Notes: generated by a model not told the origin, from the sequence alone. Positions 1-8,819 are shown, counted from the stretch's first letter. The stretch: DNA of 64,000 nucleotides from Geothrix campi (GCF_024609265.1 NZ_JANHMP010000001.1:1605505-1669504), one strand, 5' to 3'. Translations and numbers: made by a program.

Positions 1-93
1 GTCCACCTCAGCGACAGCCATCAGATGGACCCCGAATACAGCACCAGCGCCCTGGTGGCCTGGCATCCTCAGGCGCGGTACTTCTCGGCCTGA
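1..93 (+). CDS. C-terminal fragment of an unidentified protein
   Basis: An open frame enters from the left edge and ends at a TGA at 91-93, giving 30 residues ending in ARYFSA. It contains no motif I recognise and its start lies outside the window, so no function is given. It reads in the same direction as the chromate transporter that follows 71 bases later. The codon use fits the rest of the window, but 30 codons are too few to prove that it is a gene. Confidence 0.5.
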   Translation, partial: VHLSDSHQMDPEYSTSALVAWHPQARYFSA

Positions 94-164
94 GTGCCTG
101 ATGGCCTTGAGGGTGGCTTCTGCCGCGCCAGAGCCTATATTGAGAACCCTTCTCAGGAGTCTCC

Positions 165-1331
165 TTGGCCGAGCCGAGCCAGCCGCCGACGGGGACCCGC
201 CCGGCGCCCAGCTTGGGCGGCCTGCTCCGCTACTTCCTGCGCCTGGGAGCCCTGGGCTTCGGCGGCCCCATCGCCCTGGCGGGGGCCATGCACCGGGACC
301 TGGTGGAGACAAAGGGTTGGATCTCGGAAGCGGACTACCGGGAAGGACTGACCCTGGCCCAGCTCAGCCCCGGCCCTCTGGCGGCCCAGCTCGCCATCTA
401 TCTGGGCTATGTGAGCGGAGGTGTCGTGGGCGCCACCCTGGTGGGCCTGATCTTCATCCTCCCCTCCTTCCTCATGGTGCTGAGTCTGGCGGCCCTCTAT
501 CTGGCTTTCGGCGGACTTTGGTGGATGCAAGCCGCCTTCTATGGCGTGGGAGCGGCGGTCATCGGCCTCATCACCCGCAGTGCCGTGAAGCTGGCGAAAT
601 CCACCCTGCGGCGGGACCCCCTGGCCTGGGGCATCTTCCTCGTGCTGGCCCTCACCACGGCCTGGACCGGCAGGGAATGGGTCTCCCTCATCCTCCTGGG
701 GGGCCTTCTGTCCTGGCTGATCAAGGGCCGGCCCTTGCGGGCAGGCGCCGTCGCGGGCGGACTCTGGCCCGCCTGGCTGCTGACCGGAGCCCAGGGCGCC
801 GCGGGCGGGGCCGCGCTGCTAGGCATCCTGGCCTTCTTCGCCAAGGCGGGACTCTTCGTGTTCGGCAGCGGCCTGGCCATCGTCCCCTTCCTGCACCATG
901 GCGTGGTGATCGAGAACCACTGGCTGACGGAGCGCCAGTTTCTCGATGCCGTGGCCGTGGCCATGATCACGCCAGGTCCGGTGGTCATCACCGTGGCCTT
1001 CATCGGCTACCTGGTGGCCGGCCCCCTGGGCGCCTGCGCCGCGGCCGCGGGCGTGTTCCTGCCCGTCTACCTCGTGGTGATCCTGGCGGCGCCCTTCTTT
1101 CGGCGCTACGGGCAGCAGCCGGACCTGAAGGCCATCGTCCAGGGCGTGACGGCGGGCGCCACCGGAGCCATCGCGGGTTCGGTGGTCGTGCTCGGCCGCG
1201 GGGCCATCCGCGACTTCTCCACGGCGGCCCTGGCCCTTGCCACCCTGTTGCTGGTCTGGAAGACCAAGGTCCCCGAGCCCCTGCTCGTGGTGGGAGCGGG
1301 CCTGGTGGGCCTGCTGTTGTTCAAGGGATAG
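165..1331 (+). CDS. chrA: chromate transporter, ChrA family
   Basis: A 388-residue hydrophobic inner-membrane protein of the CHR family, which exports chromate or related oxyanions. The length is that of the two-domain form. Both halves show the family pattern: GFGGP near residue 31 with SPGP near 68 in the first half, and an FVFGSG stretch followed by a second TPGP motif in the second half. The start is taken as TTG at 165, because AGGAG lies 5 bases upstream and no ATG in this frame is better placed. The gene appears to stand alone; a promoter and riboswitch for the next operon begin about 40 bases after its stop. Family membership is clear, but chromate as the true substrate is only inferred. 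Confidence 0.88.
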   Translation: MAEPSQPPTGTRPAPSLGGLLRYFLRLGALGFGGPIALAGAMHRDLVETKGWISEADYREGLTLAQLSPGPLAAQLAIYLGYVSGGVVGATLVGLIFILPSFLMVLSLAALYLAFGGLWWMQAAFYGVGAAVIGLITRSAVKLAKSTLRRDPLAWGIFLVLALTTAWTGREWVSLILLGGLLSWLIKGRPLRAGAVAGGLWPAWLLTGAQGAAGGAALLGILAFFAKAGLFVFGSGLAIVPFLHHGVVIENHWLTERQFLDAVAVAMITPGPVVITVAFIGYLVAGPLGACAAAAGVFLPVYLVVILAAPFFRRYGQQPDLKAIVQGVTAGATGAIAGSVVVLGRGAIRDFSTAALALATLLLVWKTKVPEPLLVVGAGLVGLLLFKG

Positions 1332-1372
1332 GGGCCCGCCTCGATCTCCCCCGATTCCCTTCACGACAGGGG

Positions 1373-1401
1373 TTGCATTCACCTGTCCATGGCGCTACTG
1401 T
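1373..1401 (+). promoter_or_regulatory. sigma70-type promoter for the metY operon
   Basis: TTGCAT at 1373-1378 and TACTGT at 1396-1401 are separated by 17 bases. Transcription would begin near 1408, at a short hairpin (1409-1424, loop TTCG), about 45 bases before the SAM-I aptamer. The position fits well, but the match to consensus is only moderate. Confidence 0.5.
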
Positions 1402-1449
1402 TCTTCACCGGCCCTTCGGGGCCGTTCTGTTACGAGATCCTTGTCAGTT

Positions 1450-1575
1450 CCATAGCGAGTTATCCAGAAAGGTGGAGGGACGGGCCCTGTGAAACCTTGG
1501 CAACCTGCGAAAGCAAGGTGCCAATTCCTGCCGCGATTGAGCAATCAAGCGCGGAGAGATGTCGAGCTGTGTCGA
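1450..1575 (+). ncRNA. SAM-I (S-box) riboswitch
   Basis: The conserved S-box core is easy to read: TTATCCAGAAAGGTGGAGGG from 1460, then GGGCCC, TGAAACC and GGCAACC, then GGTGCCAATTCC after the P3 loop, and a P4 hairpin ending in GAGAGATG. This class binds S-adenosylmethionine. In S-box RNAs, ligand binding normally favours a downstream terminator, and a strong terminator does follow at 1594-1621, before metY. High SAM should therefore switch off metY, metA and probably lysC. The outer ends of P1 are approximate. Confidence 0.95.
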
Positions 1576-1593
1576 GCTGACGCAATCATCGAA

Positions 1594-1621
1594 GGGGGCC
1601 CGAGAAATCGGGCCCCCTTTT
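1594..1621 (+). terminator. riboswitch-controlled intrinsic terminator
   Basis: A 10-bp perfect stem (GGGGGCCCGA paired with TCGGGCCCCC) with a GAAA loop is followed by TTTT. It lies between the SAM-I aptamer and the metY start, as expected for the expression platform. Confidence 0.9.
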
Positions 1622-1689
1622 GCTTTTCCTGGACTTGCTTGGACAGACGAGGCCTCGGCCTTTTCAACTTTGCTTTTTCAGGAGACGCC

Positions 1690-2994
1690 ATGAGCGCCAC
1701 CCCCACGCCCCGCTTCGAGACCCTCGCCCTCCACGGGGGCCACAGCCCGGATTCGGACACCAAGAGCCGGGCCGTGCCCATCTACCAGACCACGAGCTAC
1801 GTGTTCGACAGCACGGAGCATGGCGCCGCCCTCTTCAACCTGGAGGTGCCAGGAAACATCTACACCCGGATCATGAACCCCACCACAGCCGTGCTGGAGC
1901 AGCGCGTGGCCCAGCTGGAGGGTGGCATCAGCGCCCTGGCCACAGCCTCGGGCCAGGCCGCCATCACGCTCACGCTCACCACCCTGCTCCGCGGCGGCGA
2001 CCACGTGGTGGCCGGGAACAACCTCTACGGCGGCACCTACAACCTGCTAAGCCACACCCTGCCCCGCGCCGGCATCATCACCACCTTCGTGGATTCGACG
2101 CAACCCGAGGCCTTCCGCGCCGCCCTCCGGCCCGAGACCCGCGCCATCTACATCGAGGCCGTGGGCAATCCCAAGCTGGACGTGCCCGAGTTCGAGGCCA
2201 TCGCCGCCATCGCCCATGCGACGGGCATCCCCCTCATCGTGGACAACACCCTGCCCAGCCCCTACCTGCTGAACCCCTTCAAGCTGGGCGCGGACATCGT
2301 GGTGCACAGCGCCACCAAGTACCTGGGCGGCCACGGCACCTCGGTAGCGGGCCTCATCGTGGACGGCGGCACCTTCGACTGGAAGAGCGGCAAGTTCCCG
2401 GAGTTCACCGAGCCCTTCGCCGCCTACCACGGCGCCATCCTGGCCGACCTGGCGGGCCCCGCCGCCTTCATCACCAAGGCCCGCATCGAGGGCCTGCGCG
2501 ATACCGGCGCCGCCCTGAGCCCCTTCAACGCCTTCCTCATCCTCCAGGGCATTGAGACCCTGCACCTCCGGCTGGAACGCCACGGCGCGAACGCCCTGGC
2601 CCTGGCCCAGTGGCTTTCGAAGCACCCCAAGGTGGCCTGGGTGAACTACCCCGGCCTGCCCACCAGCCCGAACCACGCCGCCGCGGCCCGCTACTTCCGC
2701 AAGGGCGCGGGCTTCGGCGGCATCCTCACCTTCGGCCTCAAGCCCTCAGCATCGGGGGGTGGGCTGAAGGCCGGCGGGGCCGTCATCGACGCCGTGCAGC
2801 TCTTCTCGCGCCTGGCCAACCTGGGCGACGCCAAGAGCCTCATCATCCACCCCGCCACCACCACCCATGCGCAGCTCTCCGCGGAGGAGCGCGCAGCCAC
2901 CGGGGTCACTGACGACCTGGTCCGCCTATCCGTGGGCCTCGAGCACATCGACGACCTCATCGAGGACCTGGACCAGGCCCTGGCGAAGGCCTAG
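1690..2994 (+). CDS. metY: O-acetylhomoserine aminocarboxypropyltransferase (sulfhydrylase)
   Basis: A PLP enzyme of the Cys/Met metabolism family, 434 residues, which makes homocysteine from O-acetylhomoserine and sulfide. The PLP lysine is K210 in [12 protein letters not shown]. The length and the GNPKLDVP and [11 protein letters not shown] regions are typical of MetY rather than of the shorter MetB or MetC. The ATG at 1690 is preferred over in-frame upstream starts: AGGAG precedes it by 5 bases, and the upstream codons lie in the riboswitch and terminator. It is the first gene after the SAM-I riboswitch. metA follows after 14 bases and supplies the acetylated substrate, so the two encode consecutive steps of direct sulfhydrylation. 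Confidence 0.95.
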   Translation: MSATPTPRFETLALHGGHSPDSDTKSRAVPIYQTTSYVFDSTEHGAALFNLEVPGNIYTRIMNPTTAVLEQRVAQLEGGISALATASGQAAITLTLTTLLRGGDHVVAGNNLYGGTYNLLSHTLPRAGIITTFVDSTQPEAFRAALRPETRAIYIEAVGNPKLDVPEFEAIAAIAHATGIPLIVDNTLPSPYLLNPFKLGADIVVHSATKYLGGHGTSVAGLIVDGGTFDWKSGKFPEFTEPFAAYHGAILADLAGPAAFITKARIEGLRDTGAALSPFNAFLILQGIETLHLRLERHGANALALAQWLSKHPKVAWVNYPGLPTSPNHAAAARYFRKGAGFGGILTFGLKPSASGGGLKAGGAVIDAVQLFSRLANLGDAKSLIIHPATTTHAQLSAEERAATGVTDDLVRLSVGLEHIDDLIEDLDQALAKA

Positions 2995-3008
2995 AGGGAG
3001 TCCCGCCC

Positions 3009-3944
3009 ATGCCCGTCAAGGTTCCTGAATCCCTGCCCGCCCGCGGCGTCCTGGAGGCGGAGAACGTGTTCCTGATGGAGGAGCGCCGCGCCCTCCAGCA
3101 GGACATCCGCCCCCTCCGCATCGCCATCCTCAACCTGATGCCCACCAAGATCGCCACGGAGACCCAGCTCCTGCGCCTGCTGGGCAACTCCCCCCTGCAG
3201 GTGGAGGTGACGCTGCTCCACATGGCCTCCCACGAAGCGAAGAACACCCCGGCGGAGCACCTGCTGGAGCACTATGTGTCCTTCGCGGAGGTGCGCGGGC
3301 AGACCTTCGACGGACTCATCGTCACCGGCGCCCCCGTGGAGACGTTGCCCTTCGAATCGGTGGACTATTGGCCGGAACTCGCCGAGCTGCTGGACTGGGC
3401 GCGGACGAACGTCTTCTCCTGCCTCTTCATCTGCTGGGGCGCCCAGGCAGCCCTCCACCGCTACTATGGAATTCCCAAACATCCCCTGGCGGAGAAGCTA
3501 TTCGGGGTGTTCCCGCATCGGCTGAAGGTGCGCAACGAGCGGATCGTGCAGGGCTTCGACGATGTGTTCTTCGCGCCCCACTCGCGCCACACGGAGACCC
3601 GCCGAGAGGACCTCCTGGCCGAACCCCGGCTGGAACTGCTCGCGGAATCCGACGAAGCGGGGGTCTATCTGGTCCAGTCCGCGGACCGGCGGCAAGTTTT
3701 CGTCACGGGACACTCGGAGTACGACCCCGGCACCCTCCAGGGCGAGTACGCCCGGGACCTGGGCAAGGGCCTGCCCATCGGCCTCCCCCGGAACTACTTC
3801 CCGGAGGACGACCCCACCCGCGAGCCCCTGGTGCGCTGGCGGAGCCACGCCAACCTCCTCTTCTCGAACTGGCTGAACTACGCCGTCTATCAGGAGGTCC
3901 CCTTCCAGGCGGACGCCCTGCCGGCGGAAGGGGGGCGGAAATGA
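3009..3944 (+). CDS. metA: homoserine O-acetyltransferase (MetA type)
   Basis: A 311-residue member of the MetA homoserine acyltransferase family. The catalytic residues fall at the family positions: C142 in ICWGAQA, and H235 and E237 in GHSEYDP. Residue 111 in TGAPVET is glutamate. In characterised MetA enzymes Glu at this position goes with acetyl-CoA use and Gly with succinyl-CoA use, so I call this an acetyltransferase despite the common annotation as succinyltransferase. Its neighbour MetY uses O-acetylhomoserine, which agrees. The start has a GAGGGAG-like ribosome site 8 bases upstream. Its TGA overlaps the ATG of lysC by 4 bases, which implies translational coupling. Confidence 0.95.
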   Translation: MPVKVPESLPARGVLEAENVFLMEERRALQQDIRPLRIAILNLMPTKIATETQLLRLLGNSPLQVEVTLLHMASHEAKNTPAEHLLEHYVSFAEVRGQTFDGLIVTGAPVETLPFESVDYWPELAELLDWARTNVFSCLFICWGAQAALHRYYGIPKHPLAEKLFGVFPHRLKVRNERIVQGFDDVFFAPHSRHTETRREDLLAEPRLELLAESDEAGVYLVQSADRRQVFVTGHSEYDPGTLQGEYARDLGKGLPIGLPRNYFPEDDPTREPLVRWRSHANLLFSNWLNYAVYQEVPFQADALPAEGGRK

Positions 3945-5302
3945 GCCTGAAGGTCCTCAAGTTCGGCGGCAGCTCCGTGGGCAGCGCCGAGGCGCTCCGA
4001 CGCGCTGCCGCCATCGTCCACACGGAACTGCCGGCAGGCGGCCTGGTGGTAGTGTCGGCCCTGCGCGGCTCCACGGACCGCATCCTCGACGCCTGCGTCG
4101 CCGCGGCCGGCGGCTACCTGGCCGAAGCCCAGGCGCATCTCACGGCGCTCCGGGATCGGCACCGGGAGGTGGCCACGGATCTCGGGCTCCTGCCGGCCGT
4201 CGCGGCGGAGTGGGAGCCCCTCTTCGCGCGGCTGGACCAGCTGCTCACGGGCATGGGCATGCTCGGCGAAGCCACACCGCGAGGCCGGGATGCCGCCCTG
4301 GCCGTGGGCGAGACGCTCTCGGCTCACCTGGTGGCGGCCTGCTTCGGCGGAACCTTCCGCGAAGTCCGGGAGGTGATGCGGACGGATGCCCGCTTCGGCA
4401 AGGCCCGACCGCAACTGGCCGACCTGCGCGCCGCGGCGGCCCCCTGGCGAGAGGGCCTGGCGACCGGCACCCTGTGGATCACCCAGGGCTTCCTGGGCGC
4501 CACGGCCGAGGGCCTCACAACCACCCTGGGCCGCGGAGGCTCCGACACCAGCGCCACCCTCCTGGGCGAGGCCCTGGATGCAGAGGAGGTGCAGATCTGG
4601 ACCGATGTGGACGGCGTGCTGACGGCGGACCCGAGCCTGGTGCCCGAGGCCCGGCCCATCCCCCAGATGAGCTTGGGCGAGGCCGAGGCCCTCAGCGCCT
4701 TCGGCGCCAAGGTGCTCCACGCGGATTCCCTGGCCCCCGGCGGCCGGGCGGGCTTCCGGCTCGTGGTGGGCAATACCCTGAGACCAGGGGCCTCCCGCAC
4801 GGAGATCCTGCCCGTGTCCCCGCTGCGGGAACCGGGAGCCGTCACCTCGGTCGCCTACAAGGAGGGGATCAGCCTCCTGCGCTTCCCGGCTTCGGAGGGT
4901 CTGGAGCCGCCATTGGAGGCCGCCCGGCAACTGGAGGAGGCCGGAGCCCTGCGCTTCGGCCTGGTCTCGAGCCCCGCCGGCACCCTGTTGGCCGTGCGGC
5001 CAGACACGCCGGCCGCGGCCAGGGTGCTGAAGGCCCTGGCCGCTTCGGGCCCCGAGCTGGAAGCCGGCTGGGCGGTGGTGGCCCTGGTGGGCGAGGGTCT
5101 GCGGGCCGATCCCCTGGCGGCCCTGCGGCACCTGGCGGCCCTCGGGCAGGAACCCGTGGGTGGCCTCCTCACGGGCAGCAGCACGGTCTCCATCGCCTTC
5201 CTGGTGCCCGAGTCGCGGCTGGGGGACCTCATCCCGCGCCTGCACGACCGGTGTGTGGGGCAGCCTTCCACTCACGCAGCGCCCTGCCAGAAGGCCGGAT
5301 GA
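3941..5302 (+). CDS. lysC: aspartate kinase
   Basis: A monofunctional aspartate kinase of 453 residues, the first step of the aspartate family (Lys, Thr, Met). It has KFGGSSV at 7-13, GRGGSDTSA at 197-205 and [11 protein letters not shown] at 221-231, followed by an ACT-like regulatory half from about residue 300. No homoserine dehydrogenase domain is fused to it. It overlaps metA by 4 bases (ATGA) and so sits in the SAM-controlled operon, which suggests an isozyme serving methionine synthesis. Which amino acids inhibit it cannot be told from the sequence. No strong terminator follows; a small gene faces it from the other strand. Confidence 0.93.
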   Translation: MSLKVLKFGGSSVGSAEALRRAAAIVHTELPAGGLVVVSALRGSTDRILDACVAAAGGYLAEAQAHLTALRDRHREVATDLGLLPAVAAEWEPLFARLDQLLTGMGMLGEATPRGRDAALAVGETLSAHLVAACFGGTFREVREVMRTDARFGKARPQLADLRAAAAPWREGLATGTLWITQGFLGATAEGLTTTLGRGGSDTSATLLGEALDAEEVQIWTDVDGVLTADPSLVPEARPIPQMSLGEAEALSAFGAKVLHADSLAPGGRAGFRLVVGNTLRPGASRTEILPVSPLREPGAVTSVAYKEGISLLRFPASEGLEPPLEAARQLEEAGALRFGLVSSPAGTLLAVRPDTPAAARVLKALAASGPELEAGWAVVALVGEGLRADPLAALRHLAALGQEPVGGLLTGSSTVSIAFLVPESRLGDLIPRLHDRCVGQPSTHAAPCQKAG

Positions 5303-5319
5303 TCAAAGAATAAATGGAC

Positions 5320-5550
5320 TTAGACCTGGCGGAGCAGCCAGGCGGCAAGCCGTGTGTGGAAATCCTCGGGATGTTCGAGATCCGTGGGGCGCAGGCGGGC
5401 AGGATGGGCCGGATCCCCCAGCAGCAGGGGGGTAGAGTCCACCAAGTTGGGCAGGCGATGGCCGTCTGGCAGGGACCAGAGCCCCCCCCGTCCCTCGTCC
5501 TCCCGGAATTGCGACGCATGGCGCCGGTCGCCCTGTGTCTCGCAGGCCAT
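5320..5550 (-). CDS. small hypothetical protein
   Basis: A 76-residue frame on the minus strand, convergent with lysC. The protein looks like ordinary coding sequence: mixed composition, a GLWSLPDGHRLPNLVDSTP stretch and an amphipathic C-terminal helix (HTRLAAWLLRQV). An AGGGGAAAA ribosome-site candidate precedes the ATG. I recognise no family, and there is no signal peptide or membrane segment. Competing frames on both strands look less protein-like. Confidence 0.45.
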   Translation of the reverse strand: MACETQGDRRHASQFREDEGRGGLWSLPDGHRLPNLVDSTPLLLGDPAHPARLRPTDLEHPEDFHTRLAAWLLRQV

Positions 5551-5849
5551 CGTTTTCCCCTGTGGAATCTAAAACATAGGTCTGCCCAGGCCCCTGCGCC
5601 ACCAGCCCCCCCCTGAAGGAGGGACTTCGTGATCTCCGACATGGCCGTCTCTTGTTACCGGGGACTCCAACACGCCTTGGTGGATCCGGGCCTGCCGGGC
5701 TCATGGCCATGAAGGTCAGGCAATATATCAGTTATGACAGGCCTCACTCCGTCCTGTATTTTCCAGTGACGAACCTCTGACCAAGCTCTGTCGATGGACG
5801 TACATTTCCCGTACGCGGATGCTTCCCCCGCGGGAATAGGCGGAGTGCC
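5551..5849. other. intergenic region with a short inverted repeat
   Basis: About 300 bases between divergent starts, less G+C-rich than its surroundings. The clearest structure is CGTAC at 5799-5803 and GTACG at 5811-5815, separated by 7 bases and lying 35 bases before the ATG at 5850. It could be an operator. No convincing gene or terminator was seen. Confidence 0.35.
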
Positions 5850-6407
5850 ATGAAATCACTCACCGAATGCGCCACTAACTCCCTGGAATGGCGGAGGGGG
5901 GACTCCAGCCCCCTCAGCTTTGAACTGCGCAACGACGATGGGACCTTCGCCACCCTCGTCTTCCTGGACAAGGAGTGCATCCTGGCCCGCGTCGAGACGG
6001 CCGAAGGAACCTGGACCCTCAAGCACCTGGGCGTCCTGAACCCCGTCGTGACCCTGCGTGAAGAGGGCGGAAAGGTGAATCTGGCCACCTTCCACCCCCA
6101 CGCCTTCCGGCATGGAAAGCTGGAATTCCAGGATGGCGCGGTCTTCGACTGGACCTGGCATCACGGAATGGGGCCTGGCGGGACCTTCACGGATCAGGAA
6201 GGCACACCCCTGGTTCGCATCCATGCGCGCACGGGGAGGGATCTCACTTCCCCCCCCGGGCTCGAGCAAGGTGACGTGGAATTGAACTCGGCCCACTCCG
6301 CCCGCTTCCGGCATGCGCTGCTCGCCGCCTTCGGCTGGTATCTGGTCATCTTCGATCACCTGAAGGTGCGCGACGAAGTGGCCGCGGAGACTGGGCTGAG
6401 GATGTAG
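5850..6407 (+). CDS. hypothetical protein, beta-rich
   Basis: A 185-residue cytosolic-looking protein without signal peptide or clear membrane span. The ATG has GGAG 6 bases upstream. Its sequence alternates short charged and hydrophobic strands (FATLVFLDKE, GKVNLATFHP, GTPLVRIHART), which suggests a beta-barrel or sandwich. It ends in a hydrophobic stretch (ALLAAFGWYLVIFDHL) that may be a helix packing on the barrel. I do not recognise the family. It is a single gene, convergent with the YidB-like gene 12 bases away. Confidence 0.75.
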   Translation: MKSLTECATNSLEWRRGDSSPLSFELRNDDGTFATLVFLDKECILARVETAEGTWTLKHLGVLNPVVTLREEGGKVNLATFHPHAFRHGKLEFQDGAVFDWTWHHGMGPGGTFTDQEGTPLVRIHARTGRDLTSPPGLEQGDVELNSAHSARFRHALLAAFGWYLVIFDHLKVRDEVAAETGLRM

Positions 6408-6419
6408 GCTCCAGCTTCG

Positions 6420-6812
6420 TCAGCCCAGGAACTTCTTCAGCAGGTCCATGCCGATGCCGCCTTCGGGCAGGCTGCCCTGGGGGCTCAGCTTGTCCACCAC
6501 CTGGGGCAGAATGCCCGCTAAGCCCGTAGCGGCCTCATCGTGGGAGACGCCCAGCTGGCCGGCCAGTTGCTGCAGCTGGTCCGAGCCCAGGGCCGCTTGG
6601 ATGTGCTCAGCACTGATGGGCTGATTCGCGCCCGTGCCGATCCAGGAGGCCACCTGGTCGCCCAATCCCTTTTCCTGAAACTGGCCCAGCAGACCCTGAA
6701 GACCGCCGGGGTGGTTCTGGATGAGGCCCATGACCGCGCTCATGAGCGGATTGCCGCCCTGTGTCTGGCCGCCCTGTCCGAGCAGACCGCCTACCATGTC
6801 CAGCAAACCCAT
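6420..6812 (-). CDS. YidB-like DUF937 protein
   Basis: A 130-residue protein with the YidB/DUF937 pattern: an N-terminal MGLLDMVGGLLGQ helix, a central glycine- and glutamine-rich part, a helical QPISAEHIQAALGSDQLQQLAGQLGVS segment and a C-terminal LLKKFLG. The function of the family is not established. The start at 6812 has a perfect AGGAGG 6 bases upstream, so it is preferred to a start 47 codons earlier. It is divergent from the YmgE-like gene. Confidence 0.85.
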   Translation of the reverse strand: MGLLDMVGGLLGQGGQTQGGNPLMSAVMGLIQNHPGGLQGLLGQFQEKGLGDQVASWIGTGANQPISAEHIQAALGSDQLQQLAGQLGVSHDEAATGLAGILPQVVDKLSPQGSLPEGGIGMDLLKKFLG

Positions 6813-6906
6813 GACATCCTCCTCAGGAAGTGGAGCCCCAGGGTCAACCCGGAACGTCGCCGCGGCAAGGATCATCGCAAAGTATTTCGGAACCGCCTGG
6901 AATCCG

Positions 6907-6936
6907 TTGACCCTACTTCCAGACCGGGCGTAGGGT
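6907..6936 (+). promoter_or_regulatory. candidate promoter for the YmgE-like gene
   Basis: TTGACC at 6907-6912 and TAGGGT at 6931-6936, spacing 18, lie 34 bases before the ATG at 6971. The -35 box is good and the -10 box weak. Confidence 0.4.
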
Positions 6937-6970
6937 GGACCACCATCTCTCAATCCATCAGGGGGTTCCC

Positions 6971-7225
6971 ATGCTCCACCTCATCTGGACCTGCATCATC
7001 GGCCTCATCGCCGGCGCCGTGGCGAAGCTCCTCATGCCCGGCAAGGATCCTGGCGGGTGGATCATCACCATGGTCCTCGGCATCGCCGGCTCCTTCCTGG
7101 GCACCTGGATCGGCCGTGCCATGGGCTTCTACAAGGAGGGGGCCAGCGCCGGCTTCATCGTGTCCGTGGTGGGCGCGGTGATCCTGTTGGGCATCTACCA
7201 CCTCTACAAGCGGTTCACAGCCTGA
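6971..7225 (+). CDS. GlsB/YeaQ/YmgE family membrane protein
   Basis: An 84-residue inner-membrane protein with three hydrophobic segments (about residues 1-20, 28-48 and 58-78). It has the GLIAGAVAKLLMPGKDPGG motif that marks the transglycosylase-associated YmgE/GlsB family, which is often stress-induced but whose molecular role is unknown. The ATG at 6971 fits the usual N-terminus better than an in-frame upstream start. Its TGA overlaps the ATG of the next gene (TGATG), so the two are co-translated. Confidence 0.9.
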   Translation: MLHLIWTCIIGLIAGAVAKLLMPGKDPGGWIITMVLGIAGSFLGTWIGRAMGFYKEGASAGFIVSVVGAVILLGIYHLYKRFTA

Positions 7226-8169
7226 TGGGACCGCTGCAGACTCTGGCGGCCATCCTCGGCCTCTCCACCGTCTCCGGCATCAACCTCTACCTCACGGTGC
7301 TCCTGGTGGGCGCGGGGCAGCGCTTTGGTTGGATCCACGGCCTGCCCTCGGACCTGGCCATTCTGAGCCACCCAGTGGTGCTGGGCGCCGCGGCCCTGCT
7401 GTTCCTCCTGGAGTTCGCCGCGGACAAGGTGCCCTTCATCACGCCCATCTGGGACGGCCTGCACACCTTCATCCGGCCCGTGGGCGGTGCCCTGTTGGCC
7501 CTGGGGGCCGCAGGCGAGCTGCATCCCGTGGCCAAGGTGCTGGCCCTGCTGGCGGGCGGCACCATCGCCCTGGGCACCCACGGCAGCAAAATGGGGGTGC
7601 GGCTCCTGGCCCACACGGCGCCGGAACCCGCCAGCCACAGCGTCCTCAGCGTAGCGGAAGATGTTGGCGTGGCCGCCCTGCTGGCCCTGGCCTACAGCCA
7701 CCCGGCCATCGCCCTCCCCGTGCTCGGAGCGGTGCTGGTGGCCACGGCCCTCCTCCTGCCGCTGCTGCTGCGGGCCCTGGCCTTCGTGCTCACGGGTTTC
7801 CGCGGCGCCCTGCGCTCCCTGGTGGGCCGGGGGGATCGCGACGAGATCCCCCTGTGGGCAGAGCTGATGGCCCTGGAGTTCGCCCCTGCGCGCCCCGCGG
7901 AAGTACTGCCCTGCTTCGCCCGCCGGGTGAAGGGACTGCCGCGGTTCCACGGGGCCTTCCTCGTCCAGGCGGGCGGGAGTTGGCACCTAGTCTACCGGCG
8001 CTGGTTCCGCACCCGCAGCCTCAGCTTCGACGCGGCACCGGGCCCCGTCCGCACTTTCCCCGGCCTCCTGTGGGACACCGCCGTGTTCCTCCTGGACGGC
8101 AGGCCCCAGATCCTGCTGACGGGACGGGACTGGCGCCATGCTCTTCCCACCGTTCCGGCCACCCCCTGA
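7225..8169 (+). CDS. DUF4126 membrane protein
   Basis: A 314-residue protein. Residues 1-190 form the DUF4126 hydrophobic domain: it opens with LAAILGLSTVSGINLYLTVLLVG, then has a charged EFAADKVPFITPIWDGLHTFIRP loop and several membrane spans. The last 110 residues are soluble and look like a cytosolic domain (EIPLWAELMALEF onward). The function of the family is unknown. It starts inside the stop codon of the YmgE-like gene, so both probably act in the membrane under the same control. Confidence 0.85.
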   Translation: MGPLQTLAAILGLSTVSGINLYLTVLLVGAGQRFGWIHGLPSDLAILSHPVVLGAAALLFLLEFAADKVPFITPIWDGLHTFIRPVGGALLALGAAGELHPVAKVLALLAGGTIALGTHGSKMGVRLLAHTAPEPASHSVLSVAEDVGVAALLALAYSHPAIALPVLGAVLVATALLLPLLLRALAFVLTGFRGALRSLVGRGDRDEIPLWAELMALEFAPARPAEVLPCFARRVKGLPRFHGAFLVQAGGSWHLVYRRWFRTRSLSFDAAPGPVRTFPGLLWDTAVFLLDGRPQILLTGRDWRHALPTVPATP

Positions 8170-8281
8170 GCCATCCCCGCTCCGGAAATGATCCCGATCT
8201 TCACAAGTCGGGTGGACCGGGGGCGATCTTGCGGGACTACACTTGGCCTCCCACCCCAACCCTTCCCCAAGGAGCCCCACC

Positions 8282-8677
8282 ATGGATCGCTTCGAGCTTC
8301 TGAAGTCCGCCTATTCGCCGGCCCTGAGCATCGTGAACGGCCCCGGGTTCCAGGTCCACAACCTCCACCTGCAGGACGACAAGCTGTTCCTGAAGGCGAG
8401 CGCAGGCACCGAGCAGCTGAAGAACGCGGTCTGGGACGCCCTGAAATCCGTGAACCCCAACGTGGATGACGTGACCTGCGACATCGACGTGAACGCGGCT
8501 CTGGCGCCCAAGGAAGCCGCCTACGAAGTCCACCCCGGGGATTCGCTCTCCAAGATCGCCAAGCGCTTCTACGGCGACGCGAGCGCCTACATGCGCATCT
8601 TCGAGGCGAACCAAGACCAGCTCAGCGATCCCAATCAGATCCAGGTGGGCCAGACGCTCCGCGTTCCGCTCGACTGA
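8282..8677 (+). CDS. LysM-domain protein, Kbp/YgaU-like
   Basis: A 131-residue protein. The C-terminal 50 residues are a LysM domain (YEVHPGDSLSKIAKRFYGD, then IFEANQDQLSDPNQIQVGQTLRVP). The N-terminal 70 residues resemble a BON-like fold (LKNAVWDALKSVNPNVDDVTCDI). This order matches the cytoplasmic potassium-binding protein Kbp/YgaU, and as in that family there is no signal peptide. AAGGAG lies 7 bases before the ATG. Potassium binding is a family inference only. Confidence 0.82.
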   Translation: MDRFELLKSAYSPALSIVNGPGFQVHNLHLQDDKLFLKASAGTEQLKNAVWDALKSVNPNVDDVTCDIDVNAALAPKEAAYEVHPGDSLSKIAKRFYGDASAYMRIFEANQDQLSDPNQIQVGQTLRVPLD

Positions 8678-8724
8678 GGTCCCACGGGCCCCGGCTGATC
8701 TCCTCTGGGCCCTGGAGGATCCCC

Positions 8725-8770
8725 GATCCCGGGTCGGCAGGGGGGGAAACGCCCCGGTGGACCCGGGATC
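8725..8770. repeat. long-armed stem-loop before the M13 peptidase gene
   Basis: GATCCCGGGTC (8725-8735) and GACCCGGGATC (8760-8770) are perfectly complementary 11-bp arms around a 24-base loop that itself holds a GGGG/CCCC pair. There is no T-tract on the plus side, so it may be a weak terminator of the LysM gene or a structured leader of the peptidase mRNA. Confidence 0.55.
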
Positions 8771-8819
8771 TTCCCGTGGCGGGCCTTTCAGTCCACCCTG
8801 GAGGGTCTCGAGGTTCTCC

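Noticed and set aside
1489-1689. An upstream start for metY that would add 67 residues.
   Set aside because: The extra codons fall in the riboswitch and terminator; AGGAG precedes the ATG at 1690, and the protein there has the normal MetY length.
5303-5849. Other small frames on both strands between lysC and the 185-residue gene.
   Set aside because: They overlap one another, lack ribosome sites and do not look like protein, except the 76-residue frame that is listed.
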